64,000 nucleotides of DNA from Capra hircus (lineage: Eukaryota; Chordata; Mammalia; Artiodactyla; Bovidae): NCBI RefSeq assembly GCF_001704415.2, contig NC_030811.1, positions 4,436,501 through 4,500,500 of the forward strand. The letters run 5' to 3'. Shown here piece by piece: positions 45,351 through 57,355 of this stretch. Numbering within the stretch: position 1 is the first letter of the stretch; each line of letters opens with the position of its first letter. The notes beneath the pieces are model-generated. The model searched no databases, was not told the origin of the DNA, and saw only the letters and a program-made list of their open reading frames with translations. Made by a program: the position numbers and the translations under genes.

Positions 45351-45623
45351 GTGAGAACTTTGCCTGGGAAAAAAAATGTATACCCACCCACATTCTGGGG
45401 TGCACCTGGCCATCTTGTCAACCTGGGGCCTTGAAAACTGGATATAACCACTTGCATCCAGTGTTATCCTGTCTGGCCTCCTGGGTGAGCCCTGTTTTTC
45501 ACTATCATGGGCCTCAGCAGTCACTGAGGGGTGTCATTGAAAACAGACAGAGCAAGTGAGCCTTCTGAGCTGGCGTCTCCTGCCTGCGTGTCTGTCTGTC
45601 TTTCCCCTCGCCATGCAATTCGC

Positions 45624-45819
45624 AGGCGTCCCTGGTGGCTCAGCTGGTAAAGAATCCACCTGCAATGCGAGAGACCTGGGTTCAATCCCTGGGTTGGGAA
45701 GATCCCTTGGAGAAGGTAAAGGCTATCCACTCCAGTATTCTGGCCTGGAGAATTCCATGGACTGTATAGTCCATGGGGTTGCAAAGAGTCGGACATGACT
45801 GAGCCAATTTCACTTTTCA
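45624..45819 (+). mobile_element. Bov-tA SINE
   Basis: Complete unit: GGCGTCCCTGGTGGCTCAGC head, GTTCAATCCCTGGGTTGGGA box, CAAAGAGTCGGACATGACTG end. Little diverged. Confidence 0.95.
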
Positions 45820-46892
45820 TGGCAGTTCACCACATGCTATTAGCCATGAAATGCTCCACCAGGTGTACAAGCTTTACCCTCTGTAGTTCTCAGGCTGAGG
45901 GCACCTTCCATCAAAAAGCCCTGGGTTCTGGCTTCCACAACAGGCTTCTCTGCAGGACAACAGGCTTCTCTGCATGCCTAAATTTCCTCTTCCCTGCGTC
46001 TATTTTTTTTTTAACCAGGAAAGAGAAAAAATTACTAATTTTTAAAAGTAACTCACACCAAGCTACTTATTTCCATTAGCCTGTTCTGATTTTTAACCAG
46101 TGCAGAATAGCCCAGCTCCATCTAAGATGAACCAAACTGCATGCTTGTCGCTAATTAATAGCTTACAATGTATACAATGCAAGCTTGCTCTTGCTCACTC
46201 ACCGCTACAAGCTACGTCTATACAATGCATCATGTGTACCATACTGATAAATCATCCCTAAATCCACTTGCCTTAGCAGGGAGTTGGTGGTTATAACCTG
46301 GTGACACTTGCTTTAAAATTTTTCTCTAAAAACAAAGTTGGGAGCAAAGCTGTCAGGTAGATTCTCCACACCAAATAGAACACCTGAGCACAAATAGCCT
46401 CACGTCTAACACGGGTGGTTGTTCTGTTTAAGTCAAGAAGGAGGAATCTGTTGCTAAAACAGTAATCCTTTCTCCCTTAACATGCTTTGATTTATTGTAC
46501 GGCTGTTTTCGGCAAAATTTTGTGTAGGAAGTGTTGATCAAGAAGGAAGGAAGAAGAGCAAGGGTTTACCTTGCTTGTTGTCTCTTTGAGTTAGGACTAT
46601 CATTACTTTCCATTACATTTGATCCTGTCAGTTACAGTGTAGGAGTGAATTCAGCACTTTGGGAAATCATATTTACCCTTGCAGGCCACTAAGGCACCAT
46701 TTAGTGAATTACTAATCCAAAGCAACAGAGTTAACTTGAAATAGTTTTCAGAATTCATTAGGATGACAAAATTCTACCCAAGCTGAAAATCTGCTTTGAT
46801 GCATCTCACATTTATTATGGCAAATAGCTCCCACTCCCGTCCTCACTGTGCAACGGCTGGTAATTCTAGACCAAGAGAAACTATCTCAACAT
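45820..46892. other. single-copy DNA
   Basis: No exon recognised. A 20-bp tandem duplication (ACAACAGGCTTCTCTGC core) lies at about 45938-45977. Confidence 0.45.
45938..45977. repeat. 20-bp tandem duplication, 2 copies
   Basis: ACAACAGGCTTCTCTGCAGG is followed directly by ACAACAGGCTTCTCTGCATG. Confidence 0.9.
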
Positions 46893-49800
46893 CAGTTCAG
46901 TTCAGTTCAGTCGCTCAGTCGTGTCCGACTCTTTGTGACCCCATGAATCACAGCACAACATGCCTCAGCGTCCATCACCAACTCCCAGAGTTCACCCAAA
47001 CTCATGTCCATTGAGTCAGTGATGCCATCCAGCCATCTCATCCTCGGCCGTCCCCTTCTCCTCCTGCCCCAATCTTTCCCAGCATCACGGTCTTTTCCAA
47101 TGAGTCAGCTCTTCACATGAGGTGGCCAAAGTACTGGAGTTTCAGCTTCAGCATCAGTCCTTCCAATGAACACCCAGAACTGATCTCCTTTGGGATGGAC
47201 TGGTTGGAGCTCCTTGCAGTCCAAGGGACTCTCAAGAGTCTTCTCCAACACCACAGTTCAAAAGCATCAATTCTTCAGTGCTCAGCTTTCCTTATAGTCC
47301 AACTCTCACATCCATACATGATTACTGGAAAAACCATAGCCTTGACTAAATGGACCTTTGTTGGCAAAGTAATGTTTCTGCTTTTTAATATGCTGTCTAG
47401 GTTGGTCATAACTTTCCTTCCAAGGACTAAGTGTCTTTTAATTTCATGGCTACAGTTACCATCTGCACTGACTTTGGAGCCCAGAAAAATAAATTCTGAC
47501 ACTGTTTCCACTGTTTCCCCATCTATTTCCCATGAAGTGATGGGATCAGATGCCATGATCTTCGTTTTCTGAATGTTGAGCTTTAAGCCAACTTTTTCGC
47601 TCTCCTCTTTCACTTTCATCAAGAGGCTCTTTAGCTCCTCTTCACTTTCTGCCATAAGGGTGGTGTCATCTGCATATCTGAGGTTATTGATATTTCTCCC
47701 GGCAGTCTTGATTCCAGTTTGTGCTTCTTCCAGTCCAGCGTTTCTCCACGACGTACTCTGCATAGAAGTTAAATAAGCAGGGTGACAATATACAGCCTTG
47801 ATGTACTCCTTTTCCTATTTGGAACCAGTCTGTTGTTCCATGTCCAGTTCGAACTGTTGCTTCCTCACCTGCATACAGGTTTCTCAAGAGGCAGGTCAGG
47901 TGGTCTGGTATTCCCATCTCTTTCACAATTTTCCACAGTTTATTGTGATCCACACAGTCAAAGGCTTTGGCATGGTCAATAAAGCAGAAATAGATGTCTT
48001 TCTGGAACTCTCTTGCTTTTTCCGTGATCCAGCGGATGTTGGCAATTTGATCTCTGGTTCCTCTGCCTTTTCTAAAACCAGCTTGAACATCTGGAAGTTC
48101 ACGGTTCATGTATTGCTGAAGAGTAGCTTGGAGAATGTAGAGCATTACTTTACTAGCGTGTGAGATGAGTGCAATTGCGCAGTAGTCTGAGCATTATTTT
48201 GCATTGCCTTCCTTTGGGATTAGAATGAAACCTGACCTTTTCCAGTCCTGTGGCCACTGCTGAGTTTTCCAAATTTGCTGGCATATGGAGTGCAGCACTT
48301 TCACACAATCATCTTTCAGGATTTGAAAGAGCTCAACTGGAATTCTATCACCTCCACTAGCTTTGTTCATAGTGATGCTTTTTAAGACCCACTTGACTTC
48401 ACATTCCAGGATGTCTGGCTCTAGGTGAGTGATTATACCATCGCGATTATCTGGGTCGTGAAGATCTTTTTTGTACAGCTCTTCTGTGTATTCTTGCCAC
48501 CTCTTCTTAATATCTTCTGTTCTGTTAGGTCCATACCATTTCTGTCCTTTATCGAGCCCATCTTTGCATGAAATGTTCCCTTGGTATCTCTAATTTTCTT
48601 GAAGAGATCTCTAGTCTTTCCCATTTTATTGTTTTCCTCTATTTCTTTGCACTGATCACTGAGGAAGGCTTTCTTATCTCTCCTTGCTATTCTTTGGAAC
48701 TCTGCATTCAAATGGGTATAACTTTCCTTTTCTCCTTTGCTTTTCACTTCTCTTCTTTTCACAGCTATTTGTAAGGCCTCCCCAGACAGCCATTTTGCCT
48801 TTTTGCATTTCTTTTTCTTGGGGATGATCTTGATCCTTGTCTCCTGTACAATGTCACAAACCTCCATCCATAGTTCATCGGGCACTCTGTCTACCAGATC
48901 TAGTCCCTTCAATCTATTTCTCACTTCTACTGCATAATCATAAGGGATTTGATTTAGGTCATACCTGAATGGTCTAGTGGTTTTCCCCACTTTCTTCAAT
49001 TTAAGTCTGAATTCGGCAATAACGAGTTCATGGTCTGAGCCACAGTCAGCTCCTGGTCTTGTTTTTGCAGACTGTATAAGGTTTCTCCATCTTTGGCTGC
49101 AAAGAATATAATCAATCTGATTTCGGTGTTGACCATCTGGTGATGTCCATGTATAGAGTCTTCTCTTGTGTTTTTGGAAGAGGGTGTTTGCTATGACCAG
49201 CGCGTTCTCTTGGCAAAACTATTAGCCTTTGCCCTGCTTCATTCTGTACTCCAAGGCCAAATTTGCCCATTACTCCAGGTGTTTCTTGACTTCCTACTTT
49301 TGCATTCTAGTCCCCTATAATGAAAAAGACATCTTTTTTGGGTGTTAGTTCTAAAAGGTTTTGTAGGTCTTCATAGAACCATTCAACTTCAGCTTCTTCA
49401 GCATTACTGGTCGAGGCATAGACTTGGATTACCATGATGTTGAATGGTTGCCTTGGAAACGAACAAAGATCATTCTGTCATTTTTAAGATTGCACCCAAG
49501 TACTGCATTTTGGACTCTTTTGTTGACCATGATGGCTACTCCATTTCTTCTAAGGGATTCCTGCCCACAGTAGTAAGTACAACGGTCATCTGAGTTAAAT
49601 TCACCCATTCTAGTCCATCTTAGTTCGCTGATTCCTAGAATGTCAACATTCACCCTTGCCATCTCCTGTTTAACCACTTCCAATTTGCCTTGATGCATGG
49701 ACCTAACATTCCAGGTTTATATGCCATATTGCTCTTTACAGCATTGGACCTTTTTTCTATCACCAGTCACATCCATAAATGGGTGTTGTTTTTGTTTTGG

Positions 49801-49986
49801 TTCCATCCCTTCATTCTTTCTGGAGTTATTTTTCCACTGATCTCCAGTAGCATATTGGGCACCTACCAACCTAGGGAGTTCCTCTTTCAGTATCCTATCT
49901 TTTTGCCTTTTTGTACTGTGGGGTTCTCAAGGCAAGAACACTGAAGTGGTTTGCCATTCCCTTCTCCAGTGGACCACATCCTGTCA
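46893..49986 (-). mobile_element. BovB LINE, near full length, 3.1 kb
   Basis: Minus-strand BovB from the 3' tail (TCAGTTCAGTTCAGTTCAGT in plus orientation) back to the 5' UTR segment GTGGACCACATCCTGTC at about 49970-49986; roughly the first 100-150 bases of the element are missing. The ORF is in several frames. It lies 11 kb from and inverted relative to the copy at 32559-35774. Confidence 0.95.
47275..49698 (-). pseudogene. BovB endonuclease/RT ORF, broken
   Basis: Read on the minus strand, the order is 49429-49698 (endonuclease with MARVNVDILG and RRNGVAIMVN), a broken middle, 48433-48999 (end of endonuclease plus Lys/Arg-rich linker, 188 codons), 47684-48145 (RT with FIDHAKAFD; second residue after the Asp changed from Tyr to His, and GVHQGCILSP) and 47275-47763 (LRYADDTTLM and C-terminal part). 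YADD is intact but frameshifts separate the catalytic motifs. Confidence 0.9.
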
Positions 49987-51489
49987 AAAGGCTACTAAAC
50001 TCCCAGTACTTAATGCAGAGCCCCATAAGTAAGAGGTGTTCAGAAAACAAGGTGTTAAGTGAATAACACAAGATGCTATTCTAGGTAAAGACAAGGGGGG
50101 GCAGGTTGGTGGCAGAAGTGGGGAGGCTGAAGACAAAACCGAGCGCCTGCTCACAGGGGCTGATAATCTGATTGGAGGGAGAAGGCAGCATACATGTGAA
50201 AATGAGTTAAGTGGTGTTACATTTTCTCTGGAATCCTTCCCTAGGCCCAGAGCAAAGCCTAGCATATTGGAAAAATAGAAACTGCTGAGCCTGGCTCCAA
50301 CATTAGCCCAGAACTTGATATGAGATGAGCTGGTGATGGAGGGTGCAGAGGCCGAGATAAGGCACATTTATCTCATCAGAGCAATAAAGAGTCCCTGCTT
50401 GAGAACGTAAATGATATAATGGGATCTGACTTGTGTCTGTGACAAGTCACCGGAGCGGCTCGTGGCAGAAAGTTGGGGGATAAAGGAGGAAGCAAGGAAG
50501 CACTTGCCACATTACTCCAGGGGAGAGGGGGAGGTGGCTTGGTCCAGAGTAACAGGAAGGGAAAGTTCCAGTGGAACGGCGATCTGTTCAGAGGCCGAAT
50601 GCTGAATTTTCAGATGAATTGGGAGGTCAAAATAAGGGGAAAGAATAAAAATCAAGGGTGGTAAATGGTTAGCTTGATAACCAGTCATCTCCCCACTGGA
50701 ACCCCCAACGGGCTCTCTCCAGTCTCTCTTCAGAAAATAGTATCTTATTGCCGTCACAAGCTTCACTTGCACCTATCAGTTTTGAGATGTGTGCTCACCA
50801 AGTGGGGAATTCGTGCACGCGATTGGGTGTGTGTCAGAACTCAGGGGAGGGGACAGGCCTGGAATCACCAGCATCCATCTGAGCCCCCTCTGCCAGATGG
50901 ATGAAACTATGCAGAGAATAAACGCAGACCGAGATGAAGGAAGACCCTAGGAAAACTCTGTAGGACGTGCGAACGTGGATGAAGGAGCCAACAAAGCAGA
51001 TGGAGGAGCAGAGGCCAGAGAAGCCGCAGAGAGCCTGCCAGAAGCTAGGAAGGAGACCAGCCCCCAGCAAGGAGCGATCACTGGGTCAGGGGCTGCTGGG
51101 CTGTCCTGAAAGATGGGGGAAAACGCCATCTGCCTTGGAGAGACTGGGATTGCTAGCAAATTTGACAAGAGCAGGGTCTGTGTAGTGATAGCAATAGGGG
51201 CTGCCCTGGAAATGGTGATGAAATAGAGCCCAGACATCACCCAGTTCAAGCCAAAGACACTGGACCATGGAGAAACTGGGGCTTCTCTTCAGGGCTCAGG
51301 CTGTAACTTGGGGTGCCGGTGAATGCTCAGCCTTTGCCGCTCTTTAGGATGTGTGAAATTTACACCCCAAGAGGCCAAAAGCCAGATATGCCATTCATCA
51401 CAGCACACTTCTCAGCACACAATAGCCGTGCATGTTCTATCAGGAGTCACTAATCTGGGGCCCACTGGATGTATGGGTTTAAGAGAGAC
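49987..51489. other. single-copy DNA
   Basis: No repeat or exon recognised over 1.5 kb. Frames on both strands (50947-51249 minus, 50967-51185 plus) overlap and lack domains. Confidence 0.45.
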
Positions 51490-51728
51490 TATGCCTGGAA
51501 AATCCCATGCATGGAGGAGCCTGGTAGGCTCCAGTCCATGGGGTCGCTAAGAGTTGGGCACAACTGAGCGACTTCACTTTCACTTTTCGCTTTCATGCAT
51601 TGGAGAAGGAAATGGCAACCCACTCCAGTGTTCTTGCCTGGAGAATCCCAGGGACAGAGGAGCCTAGTGGGCTGCCGTCTATGGGGTCGCACAGAGTCGG
51701 ACACAACTGAAGCGACTTAGCAGCAGCG
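51490..51728 (+). mobile_element. Bov-tA2-type dimeric SINE
   Basis: Two BovA units joined by CACTTTCACTTTTCGCTTTC and ending CGACTTAGCAGCAGC. The first unit is 5'-truncated. Confidence 0.93.
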
Positions 51729-51853
51729 TACACAAAATGATGTGCAAATACATTTCTCTAGTTAAAGGGACTATAACTTTTATCAGATTCTCAATAGGCC
51801 CATGTCTTCCTCTCAAAAAACAAAAAAAAGATATTAAGAACTTTGTTCTACAC

Positions 51854-53034
51854 TGCCGGGGTCCAGCCCCGGTGGATCCAAGGAATTCAAAGCGGGGACG
51901 GTGTTGGCGAGGAAAGATTTATTTATTAATATAAGATTAGATTAGGAAGAAAAAGTGTAGTAGGAAAATTAAGTGGAGAGAAGAGGCTGATTAACTTGGG
52001 TTATGTGGAAAACCAATAAAGTTCTAGACAAGGAGCTTGCACCATCTACGTTAGGCCGCTGGCGCCGATTTGAATATCGGAGAGTGCCCCGCCTTGGGCT
52101 CTCTCTCTTAGGGATCTTAGAAGCCAGGACAAGTAAGTAGACATAGTGAGCCTCCACATCCCAGATGGGAATTCAGCCTGAAATTAGAGTAAAGAGGAGA
52201 CACCGGGGAAACCAGTCCAGCGACTGGCTCTCCTTCTATCGTCCTTCAAGGTCTTTTATACTTTTGATTATACACAGAGATCAATGGGTAATACAAAATT
52301 ATGTAGCGCTAGCAGCCCAGACTCTTTCTGTATATCTTTTCATATACAAAAGGTCTCAGGTGATTTACATTATCTTCTGGCCAAGAGGCTTGTTAACACT
52401 TTTTGGCTCTCTTCCTTAATGAATGTTAATTTCGTTTCCCCTAAGTGTTTTTCTTTAATCTGCATCTCCTTAAAGCACTAAAGTTACATCTCTATAGAAC
52501 AAAGGCGCAGTGGGTTATAACAAAGAAGGTACTTAACTCAAAGATCTAATGTTGCTAATACCGGGTCTACTGCTTGTTTTTCTATATACCAACTATATCT
52601 AAAAATAAAGGATATGAAAATTTGGCAGCAAGTATTGGCTCAACAAATGAAACTTTTAATCAGTCCTATTCTAATGACTTTGACTCCTCATAACCCCCTT
52701 CATTCCTAGGATGTTTTAAGCTTCCTGTGCCTCCTGCGGTCAGGAGGCCTCAAACAATCACACGCGCAGCTGTAGGAGTCCTGCAGGCAGGCTAGAAAGC
52801 CATCAGAGGGGTTTTGGGATTGAAACACTCTTTCAAATGCAGAAGACTAAAGCCCTGAACTGACTTTTTCCAGAGAATGTCAGAAGAGTGGAAAAGCAGG
52901 CAGATTCTTATTTTTTGGGGGGGTGGATGCTCAGGAAATTCCAGGGGGAAAACCTGAGGTCTGATTAGCCTTGCCATCAGAGCTCTGCCTCATGACCTTG
53001 TCACGGGTGGAATTCCTCACGCTGGCTCCCGGCA
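51854..53034 (-). mobile_element. solo LTR, ERVK type, 1181 bp
   Basis: A complete solo LTR with TG...CA ends, TGCCGGG/CCCGGCA terminal inverted repeats and a perfect 6-bp target duplication CTACAC at 51848-51853 and 53035-53040, the length typical of betaretrovirus-like (ERVK) integration. On the minus strand an AATAAATAAA polyadenylation region (51918-51927) lies shortly before the CCGGGGCTGGACCCCGGCA end. A perfect stem-loop GCCTCCTGCGGTCAGGAGGC is at 52729-52748. It resembles the bovine BTLTR1 group. No internal viral genes adjoin it. Confidence 0.92.
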
Positions 53035-53040
53035 CTACAC

Positions 53041-53616
53041 CAAAGAAATGGTACAGCCAGCTCACCAGGCCACAGGAGACCTTCTCTGAGATTACCTCCC
53101 TGTGAAAGCATCATCTATCATCAACCAGGGCACCAAGCGGCAGCTGCACCACAGTCAGAAAACTCCGAATGGTCCAGCAGCCCAATAAATAACCCGCCCA
53201 TCAGATCGAACGCTCCTCTTTTGAAGGCTTTGATTCCAAGAAAATGTCACTTTCAGGCATGGAGCTTCAGAGGCTGATAAATGCTAGCTGATCCATCAAA
53301 TCGTGTGAGGACAGAGATTCTGTGGGGCCTCAGGGTGGTCTGCCTAAAGACTCATGGCTCAGAGAGCAGAGCAGCGTCTGACAAAGGTCCTCCCAGCCCA
53401 GCTTCTGAAACCGGTTCCCGTCAGGAGCACCTGCTGTGGGTAAGCTCTGGCTCATAAGTGGTACTTGGCATTCTGATTGGGTCAAGGCTGTCTCGAGGGT
53501 TTCACTCCACTTTAAACACTTGCTTCAGTTGCTAAAAATGTTCAGCAGTGACGTAGAACGTTTTTCTTCCAAGAACACAAAGGGATTGAAGGATGCTGTG
53601 CTCTTCAAAATGCCAG
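53041..53616. other. single-copy DNA
   Basis: Nothing recognised. Confidence 0.4.
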
Positions 53617-53694
53617 AAGTGGGGCATGGCCTGGGGAAGTGGGGCATGGCCTGGGGAAGTGGGGCATGGCCTGGGGAAGTGGGGCATGGCCTGG
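53617..53694. repeat. 20-bp minisatellite, about 4 copies
   Basis: The unit GGGGCATGGCCTGGGGAAGT is repeated without mismatch from 53621, with a partial GAAGT before and a partial fourth copy after. The absence of any mismatch suggests recent expansion and possible length variation. Confidence 0.97.
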
Positions 53695-53764
53695 CTCTCC
53701 ATCCACTCAGTGAGCTCCTTTCAGGACACAGCGAGGGTCGATGTCAAAGTTCACGTTCAAGTGA

Positions 53765-53971
53765 CAGCGCTAGTCACTCAGCCCTGTCTGACTCTTAGTG
53801 ACCCCATGGACTATAGCCCACCAGACTCCTCCTGTCCATGGGACTCTCCAGGCAAGAGCACTGGAGTGTGGTGCCATTTCCTTCTCCAGGGGATCTTCCT
53901 GACCCAGGGATCAAATCGGGGTCTCCTGCGTAGCAGGCGGATTCTTCACCATCTGAGCCCCCAGGGAAGCC
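53765..53971 (-). mobile_element. Bov-tA SINE
   Basis: Complete reverse unit from CTAGTCACTCAGCCCTGTCT to CATCTGAGCCCCCAGGGAAG. Confidence 0.94.
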
Positions 53972-54078
53972 TGTAAAAGCTCAAGCTCTCATCACATTCA
54001 GGTGTAACTGTCAGCTGTCAACACCATATCCGGTCACTCTAGAACCAGAACCAAAGTCCAGTTAAGAAGCCAGCATTT

Positions 54079-54195
54079 AGGGACTTCTCTTCGGTCCAGT
54101 GGCTGAGACTCTGCCCTTCTACCGCACAGGTTTGATCCCTGGTTGGGAAACTGAGATCCCCACATGCCGAACAGTGTGCCCCCCTGCAAAAGAGA
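54079..54195 (+). mobile_element. CHR-2-type SINE, partial
   Basis: AGGGACTTCTCTTCGGTCCA head, GGTTTGATCCCTGGTTGGGA box, then AGATCCCCACATGCCGAACA; tail worn. Confidence 0.87.
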
Positions 54196-54832
54196 ATCTA
54201 ACGCTTAGCCATTAGTGGAGATACGGTTATGTCTCCTCTGAAATCCTCTCCCTGGGGAGCGTTCCCAGTCGTGGAGTCAAAACACAGAGACGTCCAAATT
54301 ATTCAGTGCCTGCGGGTGTGGCAGGGCCCAAGGCAGGAATGGCGTCCCTTACGCACACCTTCAGTCACTGAATTCCAAGGCCACAGACATTGATTCAGTT
54401 GTTCCCCTTTTTCTTCTCCAATGCTCAGCAGGCAGCACAGTGCTTGGTATGTAGAAGCAGGACGATTTTCTTTTTTTCTAACAATGAATAAGTTGTTGAG
54501 AAACTAGATGACCCACTGTATCAGTCAGAAGAAGAAACCAGGGTAGGGAATTTAATACAAGAAATAAACACAGGTATTGGAAGAACTGAGACGCTGAAAG
54601 GGGCCATGAGGCAACACGGCTATTCACACCAGCAGGTACCGTTCCGCCCCCGGGGCTCAGGCAGGCCTCCCAGGGCAGGAGCAGAGTGAACCACAGCGGT
54701 GCTGCCTGCCTGAGTCAGGAGGGCGGTGGGAGGGGCTGCCCCAGAGGAGCGGGAGCACTCGGTGGTGATCCCCTCACCTCCAGGAATCAGTGGGATGCAC
54801 CCGTTTGAAGGATAAGTCTAAGTAGGTGCCAT
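54196..54832. other. single-copy DNA, possible LTR trace
   Basis: 54518-54600 (CACTGTATCAGTCAGAAGAA, GGGAATTTAATACAAGAAAT) has the style of an old mammalian LTR end, but I could not extend or name it. No exon recognised. Confidence 0.35.
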
Positions 54833-55044
54833 TGGGAAGACTCACTGGAAAAGACCTTGATGCTGGGAAGGACTGAAGGCAAAAGGAGAAGGGGCAGCAG
54901 AGGATGAGATGGTTGGATGGCATCACCGACTCAGTGGACATGAATTTGAGCAAACTCCAGGAGACAGTGGAAGACAGGGGAGCCTGGTGTGCTGCGGTCC
55001 ATGGGGTCAAAAAGAGTCAGACACAACTGAGCAACTGAACAACA
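54833..55044 (+). mobile_element. BovB LINE 3' fragment
   Basis: Plus-strand BovB end: CACTGGAAAAGACCTTGATG, GCATCACCGACTCAGTGGAC, CAGACACAACTGAGCAACTG. Confidence 0.9.
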
Positions 55045-56725
55045 AAGCGCCAAAAAGAGGTGCAAACCAGGAGCACTCAAGTCACTCGGAAGAGGAGTTT
55101 CATTTGCTCCTCAAAGGGAAGGCTGGGATGCCCGTGGCTGTATCCCAGTCCCCAAAAGGCGTTCTTTCCAGAGACATTTGTTGGGCTGCTTGCTAGTACA
55201 GATGACAATGGTGTGCACGGGTTTCCGTAGAGGACACGGATCGAGCTCCTTCCTTTAAAGATGAGCAGAAGTTGGAAAAGAGAAAACAGAAATTCCAGAT
55301 TGCTGATCATATCAAAGCAGGGGCTGAAATGAGTAACAAACAGATGCAAACCTCGCCCCGGAGCAGAGCTCGTCTCTGCCGAGCACCCGTGCACGAGTCT
55401 CCCACAGTCCCAGGTCCTTGTGCCGCCTCCACACTGGGAATGTCAAATCTCTGCAGACAGGAAGGACACTACCCCTTTTCTTCTCCCAAGCTTCCCAGCT
55501 ACAGAGTTGCTGATCACATCCTCTGCCTCCCCCAGGGTCTCTTAGAGTCCGCCTCTCACCCCTCCTGCCACCTTTCGGCCCAAAAAGAGGAACTAGATCC
55601 TCATGTTTATAGCTCCTCCCTTCCAGATGCCCTTGAAATAAAAGAGATACAAAATAAGAATGACCTAAAGATCGTTGGAAAACAGGAAGGCTGTCAGCGT
55701 GGAAGTGTGTGTCTTTGAGCAACATCTGGGTCATTTAAAGACAGTGGATGAAGGTAAGTGGGAATGACGATCAGGTTGCAAATAGCAATATCAGCTGGAG
55801 GGGTGGGAGGGGGTGACATCTGTGTCCCCACACAGAAGGGGGAGCCTTGGCTCACAAAGAAGAGATCCCGTTCTTCCCATTCTCACCACCGAGCACTCAT
55901 TTCATCTTTTCCCCCCTCTCCAAGGGGGCATGGTGCAATAATGGGATTGGCCAGGGCCTGACACTTCTGCCCTTGGGTGTCAGTGGCAAGAACCAGGCAG
56001 GTACCTCCCACTGCCTGGGCGTCACAGCGGATGCCCCGGTCACCCTTGTCTCGTATGGCCCGCTGCCCAGGGGCACCAGCCCACCTGGAGGGGGTCTTCT
56101 TCCCCCTCTTCCAGCATCTCTGCTTGCAACAGAGATGGAATCATAAAATTCAGATGCGCTAAATTAGGTCTTCAGTTTGCGGGAGATCTCGGCTGCCTTC
56201 AGGGCTAAGCCTCACTCTTCAATCCAGTTTTTTCTTCACTTATTAATGGAAATAAAGCTGTTCAGAAAAACACACATTTTGAGGCTGTTTTAATCAGAGA
56301 GCTCTGTCACTGCAGATAAAGTGTGTGTTTGCTCTCTTTATCCCACCAGCTTTTCTCCCGGTGTGTGCTGTACCAGCTACGACCTGGGAGGGTCAGCAGG
56401 GGCCAGAGACCCTGGAGCCCTCAGTGGGGTCTGTACTGCGGTCCCTGCCCAGGTTCCTGAAGGGAAGCCTTTGTACTGGGGAATCTTACCCTCCAGGACG
56501 AGGTTTACTCTGAGGAAATGGAGAGCTGACCTTCACAGTTTCTAAAACAGTTCACCCCAGGTTAATCTGGCTGTGGGATAAAAATTAATAAACAATGAAG
56601 AATCGCCAGATATTAGATTAAACTGGCCGCAGATAAAGGACCAATTTCAAAACAGGCACCATCAGCAGAACATTTTACTGATATCTCCTAGAAAAATGTG
56701 AGATAAATATAAAATCTAGAAAACT
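55045..56725. other. single-copy DNA
   Basis: No exon or repeat recognised over 1.7 kb. The 55272-55718 plus frame (148 codons) and the 55312-55734 minus frame overlap almost completely, which argues for chance. 56560-56700 contains several GATAAA and TAAT motifs and may be regulatory. Confidence 0.45.
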
Positions 56726-56762
56726 CGATAAAGAAGATAGATAGGTACACACACAATGGGAT

Positions 56763-56866
56763 ACTTAGTCACTAAGTCGTGTCCGACTCTTGCAACCGCA
56801 TGGACTGCAGCCCGTCAGGCTCCTCTGCTAAGGGATTTCCCAGGCAAGAATATTGGAGTGGGTTTC
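56763..56866 (-). mobile_element. BovA unit (Bov-tA fragment)
   Basis: Reverse BovA unit (AAGTCGTGTCCGACTCTTGC to CAAGAATATTGGAGTGGG). L1 sequence around TACT is repeated on both sides. Confidence 0.88.
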
Positions 56867-57240
56867 CAAATACTACTTGGCCCATAAAAAAAGAATGAAA
56901 TAATTCCATTTGCAGCAATATGGATGGACCTAGAGATTATCATAGTAAGTGAAGTAAGCCAGTCAGAGAAAGACAAATTTCATATGACATATTGCCTATT
57001 TATGGAATCTTTAAAAAATGATACAAATGACCTGTTTATAAGACAGAAATAGACTGGCAGAGATAGAAAACAAACTTATGGTTACCAAAGGGGAAAGGGA
57101 ATAAATTAGGAGTTTGGGAACACTACTACACATAAAATAAATGAGGACCTGCTGTCTAGCCCAGGAAACTATAGTCAATATCGTGTGACTGTAACCAGTG
57201 CCTTACAATCGCCTATAAGGAAAAAAATCTGAAAAGCAAT

Positions 57241-57355
57241 GCGTGCGTGAGTGCTCAGTCGCTTTGTTGTGCCCGACTCTTGGCAACCCTATAGTCTGCG
57301 GCCCACCAGGCTTCTCCGTCCAGGGGATTCTCCAGGCAAGAATACTGGAGTGGGC
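57241..57355 (-). mobile_element. BovA unit, exact TSD
   Basis: A 115-bp reverse BovA monomer (GTGCTCAGTCGCTTTGTTGT to AAGAATACTGGAGTGGGC) with an 11-bp exact target duplication TGAAAAGCAAT at 57230-57240 and 57356-57366, inside the L1. Clean ends show the head-less unit itself inserted by retrotransposition. Confidence 0.95.

Noticed and set aside
55272..55734. Overlapping 148- and 140-codon frames as a gene
   Set aside because: They cover the same DNA on opposite strands, have no domain, and lack convincing start context or splice signals.
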